Assembly (NCBI GenBank): GCA_021802545.1
Contig: JAJZRS010000021.1
Coordinates: forward strand, 1 to 51,443
Direction of reading: 5' to 3'
DNA from: Pseudomonadota bacterium
GTDB taxonomy: Bacteria > Pseudomonadota > Gammaproteobacteria > Burkholderiales > JABEVD01
Length of the DNA: 51,443 bases
In this document: positions 17,032-26,100 of the stretch, piece after piece
Numbering within the stretch: the stretch's first letter is position 1
How the letters are laid out: the number at the start of each line of letters is the position of its first letter
Translations under genes and position numbers: made by a program
Notes under the pieces: model-generated
Told to the model about the DNA's origin: nothing
The model's input: only the letters and a program-made list of their open reading frames with translations
Database searches by the model: none

Positions 17032-18054
17032 TCAGGATGAGTGTATCGTCGTTTTGTTCCTGCCGGAGGTTTTTGATGCGTACAGTGCCTTGTCGGCCCT
17101 GTCCATCATTTCCGTGAAATCTCCCTGGTCGAGCGTGGCTACGCCGATGGAAACGGTGACGGCCCCCAGAGGCTTGTTCGAATCGATGGTGCGGATTCTT
17201 CCGCTTTCTATGCCCTTCCTGATATGTTCCGCAACGCTGAATCCCCCTTGAGCGGGCGTGTCGGGAAGCAGCACGGCGAATTCCTCGCCGCCCAGCCTTG
17301 CGACAAAGTCCTGCCCCCTGACCTTGGATTTCAGCATATCGGCGACTGCCCTGATCACCTTGTCTCCGACCAGGTGGCCGAAATTGTCGTTGATGGCCTT
17401 GAAATGATCAATGTCCACCATCAGCAGGCTGATTTCCTTTCCTGCCAAATCTTCTTGCTTGAGAATGTGCGAGACCGCCTTTTCAAATCCTCGACGATTG
17501 AGTATGCCGGTCATGGGGTCGACCATGGCTTCCCCTTTGGCAGACTCCAGCTCTCGATGCAGCTTTTCGACCTCCTGCCGGCTCTGTTCGAGCTCCTGCT
17601 TCAGGTTCAGCATGCTGCCGCGCATGCTTTCCGTATCGGTGAGCATTTCCCCGATCAGGCCATCCAGTGAAGACATGTCGAGATTCTGTTTGAGCTTCTT
17701 TTCGAAGGATTGCAGATTGTCTCCATAACCTTCGGCTCGCCTGTCCGTTTCCATGGCGAATCCGGCGAGCCGGGTGAGCATTTCATGAATGTCCTGTCGG
17801 AGCAGCTTGTGAATGTCCAAATTGCATTCGGAAACATACTTTGCATAGAATTCTTCGATGGCGCCGTCGCTGAGCTTCTCCCCGGAATCAAGGAGCCGCT
17901 TCATCGCTTCGGACAATGCAGGATTGATGCCGGTGAGATGTTCGAACCATACGGCATAGGACCAGGGGGTAAAAGAAGCGGGGTGCGCCGCCATTTTCTG
18001 GATGATAAGCCGGAGAATTTCTCCGCTTGAATCGCGATTCAGTTCGTATTTCAT
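17032..18054 (-). CDS. Diguanylate cyclase (GGDEF domain)
   Basis: A 340-residue soluble protein with an N-terminal helical region of about 170 residues (unrecognised sensor part, SFTPWSYAVWFEHLTGINPAL) and a coiled coil leading into a GGDEF domain (DPMTGILNRRGFE, DIDHFKAINDNFGHLVGDKVI, RLGGEEFAVLLP). The active-site GGEEF is intact, and an RGQD inhibitory site lies five residues before it, so product inhibition by c-di-GMP is expected. Its stop lies about 30 bases before the c-di-GMP riboswitch on the same strand, so read-through transcripts would link the enzyme with an RNA sensor of its product. Confidence 0.93.
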   Translation of the reverse strand: MKYELNRDSSGEILRLIIQKMAAHPASFTPWSYAVWFEHLTGINPALSEAMKRLLDSGEKLSDGAIEEFYAKYVSECNLDIHKLLRQDIHEMLTRLAGFAMETDRRAEGYGDNLQSFEKKLKQNLDMSSLDGLIGEMLTDTESMRGSMLNLKQELEQSRQEVEKLHRELESAKGEAMVDPMTGILNRRGFEKAVSHILKQEDLAGKEISLLMVDIDHFKAINDNFGHLVGDKVIRAVADMLKSKVRGQDFVARLGGEEFAVLLPDTPAQGGFSVAEHIRKGIESGRIRTIDSNKPLGAVTVSIGVATLDQGDFTEMMDRADKALYASKTSGRNKTTIHSS

Positions 18055-18146
18055 TTTCCGCCCCGCATTTGACCACCCAACATTCTATCAAAATGCGATA
18101 AGCAATATGAAAAAAAAATGACAGGGGCGCTCTTTCCCGGGCGAAT

Positions 18147-20882
18147 TCACCGCCTTTGGAAAAGATGACCGGGATAGGTGCTTGGGGATGATTTCTTGGC
18201 GAAAACCTCGAATTCTTCAAGCGGAATGGGCAGGCAGAAAAAATAACCTTGATAGATGCTGCAGCCGGCATGCTCAAGGAAGATGCGCTGCGCTTCGGAT
18301 TCGACGCCTTCCGCGATCACGCTCAGCCCCAGCGTTTTCGCCAGAGCAATGATGGTGTTGGCGATGGCCGCATCGCTCGGATTGGTCAGCACATCCCGAA
18401 CGAACGAACGGTCTATTTTCAGATGGTCCAGCGGCAGGCGCTTCAGGTATGAAAGGGAAGAGTAGCCCGTGCCGAAATCATCCAGAGAGAATCCGATCCC
18501 GATCTCCTTCAACGCTGTCATCTTTTCGATGACCGCTTCCATATTGGCAAGCAGCAGACTTTCGGTCAGCTCGAGTTGCAGAAGGCAAGGATCCGCCCCG
18601 GTTCTTTCGAGGACGGACTTCACCTGGTAGACGAAATCATGCTGATGAAACTGCTGAGCGCTGACGTTGACCGAAAGCGATAGCTGCGCCGTTGCATGCT
18701 GTTCCGACCACGCGGCAAGCTGAAAGCACGCCGACTCCAGCACCCAATGGCCCAGTGCGTCGATCAGCTTGGAGTCTTCCGCAAGCGGGATGAATTCGGA
18801 TGGCGGCACCATGCCGCGTTTCGGATGATGCCAGCGAAGCAGCGCTTCCGCGCCAATGATGCTCCCGTCTTTTGTAATCTGCGCCTGGTAGTAGAGCTGA
18901 AACTGATTCTCTTCCATGGCGCGGCGCAAATCTTCCTCCAGCGCAGCCCGTTCGACCATGGCCGCTTCCATGGCGGGATCGAAAAAGCACACGCCATTCC
19001 TTCCCATGGCCTTGGATCGGTACATGGCGAGATCGGCCTGCTTCATCAGATCCTCGATCGCACTCTGCTGCCCGAGAAAGAGCGTCGCACCGATACTCGG
19101 GGTGATGCGGTATTCGATATCGTTCAGCTGGTAGGGCTCGTTCAATGTATTCAGAATCTTCCTGCCTATGGCCTCCGTCTGGGATGCGGCCTCTATCTTG
19201 TCGCGGCTCAGCCCGGAGAGCACCAGCACGAATTCGTCTCCGCCCAGCCTTGCCACTGTGTCTACGGGACGGGATGGCTTCACTTCCGGTTCTGCCCCGA
19301 GTCGAGCGACCATGTCTCCGGCGCGAACCGAACCGGCAAGTCGATGCCCCACCTGTTTCAGAAGCAGATCACCCATGTGATGGCCGAGCGTGTCGTTGAG
19401 GATTTTGAAATTGTCGAGGTCGATGAAAAGCAGGGCGCCATAAGCGTCCTGCGCTTTTGACATGGACTCTTTCAGTTTGTCGAGCAGCAGCGTCCGGTTG
19501 GGCAACCCGGTGAGCTGGTCGAAGTAGGCTAGGTGCTTGATCTTTTGTTCGGACTGCTTTCTTTCGGTGATGTCGTAGTGCGAGCTGACATAATGCGTCA
19601 CGACGCCTCGCTCGTCCTTGACCGCCGAGATGGTGGTCCATTTGGGAAAAACCGTGCCGTCCTTGCGCCTGTCCCAGATCTCTCCCTGCCATGCGCCCCT
19701 GGTGTTGATCTCTTCCCACATGGCGCGATAGAAGCCGGCATCATGGTAGCCCGATTTGAGAATGCGCGGCGTCTTTCCGATGATTTCATCCGGCTCGTAG
19801 CCGGTGCTCTCGGTGAAAGCAGAATTGATCTGAAGGATCACGGTGTCGGCATCAGTGATCATCATGGCTTCCTGCGATTCGAATGCGGCAGCCGCGATGC
19901 GGAGATTCTGTTCGGCGCGCTTTCTCGTGGCGTCCAGCTGCCAGCTGATGCGCAGCAGGGCTGTCGTGAAAAGAACCAGGAAAGCGCTGACGATGGCAGC
20001 TGTCCACTCGTAGCGATACGTGTTCCTGTGGAAACCGGACAGCTTCTCGTTCTCGGAAAGCGCGACTACCGAGATCAGGGGAAAACCGTAAAGCTTGCGC
20101 GCATTGGTGAAGCGTTGCATGCCTTCCCACGCAAGAAGCGTAGTGGTCTGCTGATCGTTGAGCGGCGGCAAGGATGCCCGATCGCCAACGGATATGGCTT
20201 TGCCGACCCGCTTTGCACGGAAAATACCATCCGTTCCGAGGAGCCCGATGATGCCCTGTTCTCCCAGTTGCGATTTTTCGTAGCCGCTGACGAAATAAGA
20301 AAAAGGGACGGACACTGAAACGATGCCGTTGAAGGATCCGTCGCTGCCGTTCAGTCTTCTGCTGAAATGCAGCAATTCTTTTCCATCGCCATCCTTTTGC
20401 GGAAGTCCGCTCCAGAACATATCGCGCTGCATCTGCTTCCTGAAATAGGCTCGGTCGGCAACATTTTTCGCATCAGTTTTGCCTGTGCTTGACACGAGAT
20501 TCCCGCTCCTGTCATAGATCGTGGTCGAAAAAAGCAGATCGGGAAGCAGCAGGCCCCTCGAATTGAGCTTTCTCAGCACGCCCGGGTTCCCTTCTGATTC
20601 GAGCGAATATTTGACCAGCTTCAGATCATGATCGATTTCGTGCAGCGAGCGGATGACCTGCGCTTCGTAGGTATCCGACATTTCATTCGCAAGGTTGAGG
20701 GCGTACTGTACGGCACGCGAGCGTTCCGTATTCACAAGATACAAGGTCGTCGCCCAGATCGCACCGAGTAGCAGCAGGGAGAAAACAGGGAAAAGCAGCG
20801 CATAGGGCTCGGCGATCAGACTGAGCCTTGCCCGACGCTTGGGCGGATCATTGGATGTCTTTGCAGAGCCTGACGCGATCAT
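18147..20882 (-). CDS. Membrane-bound PAS-GGDEF-EAL protein
   Basis: A c-di-GMP signalling protein of about 911 residues. An N-terminal membrane helix, a periplasmic dCache-like sensor domain (about residues 45-280, with LPDLLFSTTIYDRSGNLVSSTG, ADRAYFRKQ, ISVSVPFSYF-type features), a second helix, a PAS domain (ADTVILQINSAFTESTGYEPDEIIGKTPRILKSG), a GGDEF domain with intact GGDEF, and an EAL domain with EALLRW, LELTES, DDFGTGYSSL and VIAEGVES. Both catalytic sites look complete. An extra 18 residues precede GGDEF, repeating the VARLG segment. It is the last gene of porin / PstS-like / GGDEF-EAL. The ATG at 20882 lies inside the upstream gene; another at 20924 is possible, and neither has a strong ribosome-binding site. 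Confidence 0.9.
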   Translation of the reverse strand: MIASGSAKTSNDPPKRRARLSLIAEPYALLFPVFSLLLLGAIWATTLYLVNTERSRAVQYALNLANEMSDTYEAQVIRSLHEIDHDLKLVKYSLESEGNPGVLRKLNSRGLLLPDLLFSTTIYDRSGNLVSSTGKTDAKNVADRAYFRKQMQRDMFWSGLPQKDGDGKELLHFSRRLNGSDGSFNGIVSVSVPFSYFVSGYEKSQLGEQGIIGLLGTDGIFRAKRVGKAISVGDRASLPPLNDQQTTTLLAWEGMQRFTNARKLYGFPLISVVALSENEKLSGFHRNTYRYEWTAAIVSAFLVLFTTALLRISWQLDATRKRAEQNLRIAAAAFESQEAMMITDADTVILQINSAFTESTGYEPDEIIGKTPRILKSGYHDAGFYRAMWEEINTRGAWQGEIWDRRKDGTVFPKWTTISAVKDERGVVTHYVSSHYDITERKQSEQKIKHLAYFDQLTGLPNRTLLLDKLKESMSKAQDAYGALLFIDLDNFKILNDTLGHHMGDLLLKQVGHRLAGSVRAGDMVARLGAEPEVKPSRPVDTVARLGGDEFVLVLSGLSRDKIEAASQTEAIGRKILNTLNEPYQLNDIEYRITPSIGATLFLGQQSAIEDLMKQADLAMYRSKAMGRNGVCFFDPAMEAAMVERAALEEDLRRAMEENQFQLYYQAQITKDGSIIGAEALLRWHHPKRGMVPPSEFIPLAEDSKLIDALGHWVLESACFQLAAWSEQHATAQLSLSVNVSAQQFHQHDFVYQVKSVLERTGADPCLLQLELTESLLLANMEAVIEKMTALKEIGIGFSLDDFGTGYSSLSYLKRLPLDHLKIDRSFVRDVLTNPSDAAIANTIIALAKTLGLSVIAEGVESEAQRIFLEHAGCSIYQGYFFCLPIPLEEFEVFAKKSSPSTYPGHLFQRR

Positions 20883-21282
20883 CCATCTTGTCCCGTTCGA
20901 TGTAGCCGATGGAATGAGGATCATTGTCGAGCAGATTCTTCATTTCGTCATCGTCCTGCGCTTCCCTGGGCGGGCGCCCCCTGCCCGTGAACACCATGCT
21001 GGCCCAATACGCCAGGATTTGCGCCTCGGATCGGCCTGAAAATTTTGCATAGAACTCGTTGCGCTCGGCAGAACCATTGGGCAGATCGATAGGAGTAGCG
21101 ATTTCGCCGTTCACAAAGCGCACGGTCTTGCCGAGAAAGATATCAGACACCTGATGCCTGCTGAGCGCGCAGACCGGTCTTTTCGCCGAAACGACAGCGA
21201 CCACGTCTGCCTTGGCCGCACCGCCATTCAAGCTTAGCATGTAGATGAAGAAGGACAGTCCCAGGTAGCGTTTCCTCTTCAT
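20848..21282 (-). CDS. PstS-like small periplasmic binding protein
   Basis: A 144-residue exported protein with a signal peptide (about residues 1-25). It resembles the short phosphate-ABC-type binding proteins: VVAVVSAKRPVCALSRHQVSDIFLGKTVRFVNGEIATPIDLPNGSAERNEFYAKFSGRSEAQILAYWASMVFTGRGRPPREAQDDDEMKNLL, then SIGYIERDKMDDRV. It is half the length of true PstS and has no transporter partners. Its ATG overlaps the porin stop (TGATG), and the GGDEF-EAL gene starts within its 3' end. A ligand-capture partner for the periplasmic sensor of that enzyme is a natural guess. Confidence 0.82.
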   Translation of the reverse strand: MKRKRYLGLSFFIYMLSLNGGAAKADVVAVVSAKRPVCALSRHQVSDIFLGKTVRFVNGEIATPIDLPNGSAERNEFYAKFSGRSEAQILAYWASMVFTGRGRPPREAQDDDEMKNLLDNDPHSIGYIERDKMDDRVRLCKDIQ

Positions 21283-22532
21283 CAGAACACCCAATCCACG
21301 GCTGCGCCGAACAAATTGTATGCACTGCCGCGAACGAAGCCGGGCTGCAGATTGATCAGAAGCCCTGGAGAGCCCGCATCCAGTCTGGTATGGTCGAATT
21401 GCAGCTTGAGATCGACATTGCTCATGAAATCCCAGCGCATGCCGAGCGAGACCGTCGAACTGGAAATGGGGGCAAGGAAGCCATTGAGCCCCGCATTGAG
21501 CCCTGCCGCATAACCTTGCAAGAATGGCGGAACTGCAGCCAGATTCAATCCTGGATCCGAGGTTGCGCTGAGTTTTTTCGATTTGGCATAAATGGCATAG
21601 GGCGTGAATGCCTTGACCCGGTATCCGCCGCTCACATACCAGGCGAACTGCCTGCCCATGAAGGAGGGCATCAGGCTGGATTTTCCGGCTTCGCTCATCA
21701 CGAACCATTTCCCCGGATCGTATTTTGCGCTGGCTCCCCAGAAAATCGTGGGCACCTTGTAGGCATTGTATTGGTTGTAAATGGCCAATCCCTGCGGGCC
21801 GAAATTTCTGAACTGCTCGAAAAAGCTGTTGACGCCGTCCAGGGTCAATGTGGTCTGCTCGTAAGCCAGCCTGATGGTGGCAGAGCCCGATTCGAACGTA
21901 TCGAAAACTCCCCAGCTGCCCCTCGCCGCATTGTGCGCGATTCTCGGATAATAGGCGCTGGCCGGGCTTTTCAGATTGTCCGAGCCGTAGAACCCTTTCA
22001 CCGTGTTGGTCGCTTCGCCGAAATGGAAACGGAAGGTCGCATCCATGCCGTCGTTGTAATCGACCGGCATCATGTTGTAGACCTCGAGCGGCGGACGCAG
22101 CCAGGGATAGGCATAGCCGATCTTTCTGTAATCCGAATCCAGGAAGGTCGCCATCACGATCCGGCCGAAGCGCATGCTCGAATCGGGCGTGAAGGCATAT
22201 TTGACGTTCGCCCATTCGACCGATGGAGTATAGGTATTGTCGTAACGCAATTCGGAAACAACCTGGAGAACTGCGGAGAGCTTGGGATTGAAGGTGGCGT
22301 CAAGCTGCAAACCGAAACGGCTGTCGACGTCCGGGCTCCAATTTTGGCTGTAGCCTGCGCCGTGCGGATTGTACCAGGGCTCTGTGGTGTAGTCGGCGCT
22401 GTGCTGCGTCGAATGAACGATACCGAATGTGCCAAAACCCTCGATAGACAGGCTTCCAGCGGCCAGAGCGCTTCCTGCGTACAGCAGAAGCGCCGCCGGA
22501 ATCAGGCGGCTAGTCGGATTGGGTTTCTTCAT
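21282..22532 (-). CDS. Outer-membrane porin-like protein
   Basis: A 416-residue predicted outer-membrane beta-barrel with a signal peptide (cleaved after ALAA, about residue 25) and a C-terminal aromatic residue (AAVDWVF), the usual barrel-assembly signal. It alternates short polar/aromatic strands (SRFGLQLDATFN, VSLGMRWDFMSNVDLKLQFDHTRL). It is not a classical Gram-negative trimeric porin by motif but belongs to the same general class. First gene of the three-gene operon, with GGGAAG three bases before the ATG. The substrate is unknown. Confidence 0.8.
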   Translation of the reverse strand: MKKPNPTSRLIPAALLLYAGSALAAGSLSIEGFGTFGIVHSTQHSADYTTEPWYNPHGAGYSQNWSPDVDSRFGLQLDATFNPKLSAVLQVVSELRYDNTYTPSVEWANVKYAFTPDSSMRFGRIVMATFLDSDYRKIGYAYPWLRPPLEVYNMMPVDYNDGMDATFRFHFGEATNTVKGFYGSDNLKSPASAYYPRIAHNAARGSWGVFDTFESGSATIRLAYEQTTLTLDGVNSFFEQFRNFGPQGLAIYNQYNAYKVPTIFWGASAKYDPGKWFVMSEAGKSSLMPSFMGRQFAWYVSGGYRVKAFTPYAIYAKSKKLSATSDPGLNLAAVPPFLQGYAAGLNAGLNGFLAPISSSTVSLGMRWDFMSNVDLKLQFDHTRLDAGSPGLLINLQPGFVRGSAYNLFGAAVDWVF

Positions 22533-22565
22533 CGACTTCCCAGAATGACTTATCTCATGAATATA

Positions 22566-22627
22566 GTTTCGTATAAGAATTGTTCCAAGTCAATATTTTT
22601 AAGCTATTAATTACGACTATACGAAAC
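22566..22627. repeat. Spaced inverted repeat upstream of the porin operon
   Basis: GTTTCGTATA at 22566-22575 and its exact complement TATACGAAAC at 22618-22627, separated by 42 AT-rich bases. It lies just upstream of the porin start (22532, minus strand), where regulatory sites are expected. The TTCGTAT core is shared with the 14-bp palindrome at 13968-14001. Looping between two half-sites or coincidence are both possible. Confidence 0.45.
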
Positions 22628-22658
22628 ATGATGGCTATCATCGTGGTCCTGAGCGCCC

Positions 22659-25259
22659 CTAGATTTCCCGGTGTGAGCGCAGCATTCTGTACGCGCCTTG
22701 CTTCACGAAATCGTTGATGATCAGCCATGAAAGGGCGTAGACCCATATCCATAGCGCGCATTTCCAGCCTATGGGCGTCACCATGAAGCCGTAGACAACG
22801 ACAAGGGTTCCGGCGACAGCCGACCAGAAGCTCGCATGCAGCAGCAGGGGAGCAGGGTAGGGGCGCTTCCAGAACCAGTCGTCCGTGCGCGTCAGGAAGA
22901 TGGTCGCGTGTCCAGCCACGACAAGCTTCAGAAAAATCATGGACTGGATTTGATCCTTGGAGAAACCCATTTCGAGAAGGATGTAAAAAAGTCCGAAGGA
23001 GGCGACCACGCCGATCATGCCGAGCACGGTCGAAACGGTGAGCAGTTCCTGCATGCTCCATCTGACCGGCGATTTCTGCACCTTCGTGCTGTCGTAGGCG
23101 ATGGTGAGGATGGGCAGATCGTTGAGCAGGGCAAGCAGGATGATCATCAATGCGGTCACGGGATAGAAATCGAACAGCACGATGCTCAAGGTCATGAACA
23201 GAATGACCCGGACCGTTTCCGCGATGCGGTAAATGGAATAGCTTTTCATGCGCTCGAACGTGATGCGCGCTTCCTTCACCGCATCGTTGATCACGGAAAG
23301 GCCGGGGGCGGTCAGAATGATGTCGGCTGCAGCCCGTGCAGCATCCGTGGCATTGGATACTGCGATTCCGCAGTCGGCACGCTTGAGCGCAGGCGCATCG
23401 TTGACGCCGTCGCCCGTCATGGCGACGATATGCCCGCCTTTTTGCAAGGTATCGACGATCCTGAATTTGTCTTCAGGGACGACTTCAGCGAAGATCGTGA
23501 TCTGTTCGATCATTTCGATGATGGCCGATTCATGGGTATGGATGAATTCCCGCTCGAGGAGGCTCGTGTCGTAAAGTGTTTCGACGGTACTCATCACTTC
23601 CTTGGCGAACTGAGACGCCTCGGCTTTCGAGACTTCCGGCTGAAGTTTCTGATAAATGGCGCAGGAGAGCACTTCAGCAAGCGCAAGCAGTTCGTTGCTG
23701 GCGCTGCCGGAAAGCTGGCTCGATTTCAACGCATGTTGCGGCAGGCCGAGGATGCCGCCTATTTCCCTGGCGATCGCCATGTTGTCGCCCGTGACCATCT
23801 TCACGTTCACCCCATGATCGACCAGGTCTGCAATCACGGATTTCGAATCGTCCCGCGGCGGATCATACAAGGGAACGAGGCCGATCAGGGAGAAGCCTGT
23901 CTTGTCCTGCCTGCCGACGGCCAGCGTGCGATAGCCTTTCGAGGCGAGCAGGTCGACCATCTTGGCGATATTGGCGGCCGCATCCTCATCAAGTTTCGCC
24001 ATGCCAAGCAGCACTTGGGGCGCGCCCTTGAGCGCCTTGAAGCTTTCGTTCCCTTTTTCGACGTCCGCTTCGGTGCGCTTTGCCACAGGATCGAACGGAA
24101 CAAAGGCCTTCTGTTTCCAGCTCTTCCAGTCAAGATCGGGGAAATGCTCGTCGATGTAATGGAAAATCGGCATTTCTATGGGGTCCCTGTTCTCGAGCTT
24201 CGAGGCGAGCGCAGCCGTCAAAAAAAGCGCTCGTTCATCGAATCCGTCGAAGGAAACGGGTTCTGCAACCTGCATCTCGTTCTTGGTGAGCGTCCCGGTT
24301 TTGTCCGAACAGAAGACGTCGACCCCTGCGAGTTCCTCGATCGAGGTCAGTTTCGACACGATGGCCTGGCGTTTGGCGAGATTGACCGCGCCCACCGCCA
24401 TGGTGACGGAAAGCACGGCTGGCAGCGCAACGGGAATGGCGGCGACGGTCAGCACCAGACAGAAGCGCGCAATTTCGAGAAAATGCTGGTGCCTGAAGAG
24501 GGCAACGAGAATGATCAGGATGACGAGCGCGACGGTGATCATGATCAGAAAATTGCCTATCCTGATCACCATTTTCTGGAAATGGCTGCGCTCCTCCAGG
24601 CTCGCCTTGGCGACCAGGGAAACGACGGTCTGGAAATTGGTGTTTTTCCCGGTGTTCAATACCAGCGCAAGCATCTCGCCCTGCTTCACGATGGTGTTGG
24701 CGTAGGCGAGTTCTCCCGATTTCTTGCTCACGGGAAGCGATTCGCCCGTGAGGGAAGACTGGTCGATCAGCAGATATTCGCCCTCGATGAGCTTGACATC
24801 CGCAGGGACGATGTTTCCGATGCGCAGTTTGACGATGTCCCCGGGAACAAGTTCTCTCGAAGTGACAGTCTTGAAAACGCCCTCTCGCAGGACGATCACT
24901 TCATTGGCAAGCCGGCCCTTCAGCGCCTTCAGCGCATTGAGCGCGCGGCGCTCCTGGAAAAAATCCAGGCCGGCATTGACGAGCAGCATCACCGATATGA
25001 TGATGAAGTCTTCCCATTTCTGCACTGCGGCTGAAAGGATAGCCGCGATCTCGATCATCCAGGGGATCGGGCCCCAGAACCGCCGGAAGACCCTGTGCCA
25101 GAGCGGTTCTTCCTTTTCCTCGATTTCGTTGTAGCCGAAGCGCTGGATCCGGCTGGATGCTTCCTGCTTCGACAGTCCTGTCCCGGCCACCACTTCGAAC
25201 AGGCTGAGCGCTTCTTCGACCGTTGCGGCAGCATAGTCGTCCGTCTTCTTCTGGTCCAT
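22659..25259 (-). CDS. P-type (P3A-like) plasma-membrane H+-ATPase
   Basis: A proton-pumping P-type ATPase of 866 residues, related to fungal/plant PMA-type pumps and their bacterial homologues. The phosphorylation motif SDKTGTLT is present (Asp319), as are LTGES (170-174), VTGDN, and MTGDGVNDAPALKRADCGIAVSNATDAARAAADI. Membrane segments flank these as in the family. A stretch of about 60 extra residues lies between the P-domain entry (LSGSASNELL) and FAEVVPEDKF. Start chosen at 25259 (GAGG nine bases upstream); an ATG at 25265 is only three bases from it. The gene begins 28 bases after the atpG stop on the same strand, so it is probably the last gene of the N-ATPase operon. Confidence 0.92.
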   Translation of the reverse strand: MDQKKTDDYAAATVEEALSLFEVVAGTGLSKQEASSRIQRFGYNEIEEKEEPLWHRVFRRFWGPIPWMIEIAAILSAAVQKWEDFIIISVMLLVNAGLDFFQERRALNALKALKGRLANEVIVLREGVFKTVTSRELVPGDIVKLRIGNIVPADVKLIEGEYLLIDQSSLTGESLPVSKKSGELAYANTIVKQGEMLALVLNTGKNTNFQTVVSLVAKASLEERSHFQKMVIRIGNFLIMITVALVILIILVALFRHQHFLEIARFCLVLTVAAIPVALPAVLSVTMAVGAVNLAKRQAIVSKLTSIEELAGVDVFCSDKTGTLTKNEMQVAEPVSFDGFDERALFLTAALASKLENRDPIEMPIFHYIDEHFPDLDWKSWKQKAFVPFDPVAKRTEADVEKGNESFKALKGAPQVLLGMAKLDEDAAANIAKMVDLLASKGYRTLAVGRQDKTGFSLIGLVPLYDPPRDDSKSVIADLVDHGVNVKMVTGDNMAIAREIGGILGLPQHALKSSQLSGSASNELLALAEVLSCAIYQKLQPEVSKAEASQFAKEVMSTVETLYDTSLLEREFIHTHESAIIEMIEQITIFAEVVPEDKFRIVDTLQKGGHIVAMTGDGVNDAPALKRADCGIAVSNATDAARAAADIILTAPGLSVINDAVKEARITFERMKSYSIYRIAETVRVILFMTLSIVLFDFYPVTALMIILLALLNDLPILTIAYDSTKVQKSPVRWSMQELLTVSTVLGMIGVVASFGLFYILLEMGFSKDQIQSMIFLKLVVAGHATIFLTRTDDWFWKRPYPAPLLLHASFWSAVAGTLVVVYGFMVTPIGWKCALWIWVYALSWLIINDFVKQGAYRMLRSHREI

Positions 25260-25287
25260 TTTCATTTTCCTCGGGTCAATCCCCTTT

Positions 25288-26100
25288 CTAGCAAACAGAC
25301 ACCTTGTCTTCAAGACCCACGCTCAGCATGATCACCTCGATTTCTTCGGTGATTTCTTCCTGACGCAGCTCGTTGTAGCGCTTCCCGAAGCTGCCGATCT
25401 TCTTGTCCATCTGACGCATGGCATTTTCCATGTGGTCGAGCCGGTATCTGTTTTCGACCATGAGCGAGCTGTAAAGTGCCTCATGCAAAGCTGCATAGAG
25501 GTAATGCTCGGAAAGCTTTTCGATAAAATCTGACGGATCGAGATTGAGCAGGGGCGGGTGTGAATAAGCTTTCCCGGACGTCTGCGGCAGAGGCAGAAGC
25601 CTTCTTTCCATGATGTTGCCGTGTTCGTCATTATGATAGAAGGCGGTGATGCCGATCACTTCGTCCCGGGGCAGCTGCCCCTGCAGGGTCGCGAAGAAAT
25701 CGACCACGGACGTCAGGATAGTCTCGACTTCTTCCGCGACATTGGCGCCAGGAAAGAGAGCGAGCGGCTCGACCAGCTTGGATTCCAGCCTGCTGCCGAT
25801 TGCGACGACCGGGCGGTCGAGCACCGCCTCCAGCAGCACCTTTTCATTGAAATCCCCGCACAAGCCGCGCTCCGATCCGATCAAGAGGCAGATTTCCTTC
25901 ACTTCGCGCAAGGGGCTGCCGTAAAAATTGGAAAAATCGGCTGCCGCTTCTTCGATCGACTTGACTGCGCGTTGCTGTGCGAGAAGGAATGAAGCAAGCT
26001 TCCTCGTTTCCATGAAAGCCAGGCTTTTCATGGCCGCCATGATGTCCCCGATATCCTTCAGGCTGTCCAGCTTTCGCTTGAGATCGCGTCTGCGGCTCAT
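25288..26100 (-). CDS. atpG: N-ATPase gamma subunit
   Basis: The central shaft subunit (270 residues) of an F-type ATPase. It has the N-terminal helix ([25 protein letters not shown]) and the C-terminal helix ([40 protein letters not shown]) that form the rotor coiled coil. It is shorter and more divergent than housekeeping gamma subunits, as usual in N-ATPases. It overlaps the atpA stop by 4 bases. Confidence 0.92.
   Translation of the reverse strand: MSRRRDLKRKLDSLKDIGDIMAAMKSLAFMETRKLASFLLAQQRAVKSIEEAAADFSNFYGSPLREVKEICLLIGSERGLCGDFNEKVLLEAVLDRPVVAIGSRLESKLVEPLALFPGANVAEEVETILTSVVDFFATLQGQLPRDEVIGITAFYHNDEHGNIMERRLLPLPQTSGKAYSHPPLLNLDPSDFIEKLSEHYLYAALHEALYSSLMVENRYRLDHMENAMRQMDKKIGSFGKRYNELRQEEITEEIEVIMLSVGLEDKVSVC

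Noticed and set aside
22836-25034. Long plus-strand ORF (732 codons) opposite the P-type ATPase
   Set aside because: Composition (His, Asp, Arg-rich, no domains) is typical of an antisense frame in a GC-rich gene; the minus strand carries DKTGTLT and all pump motifs.
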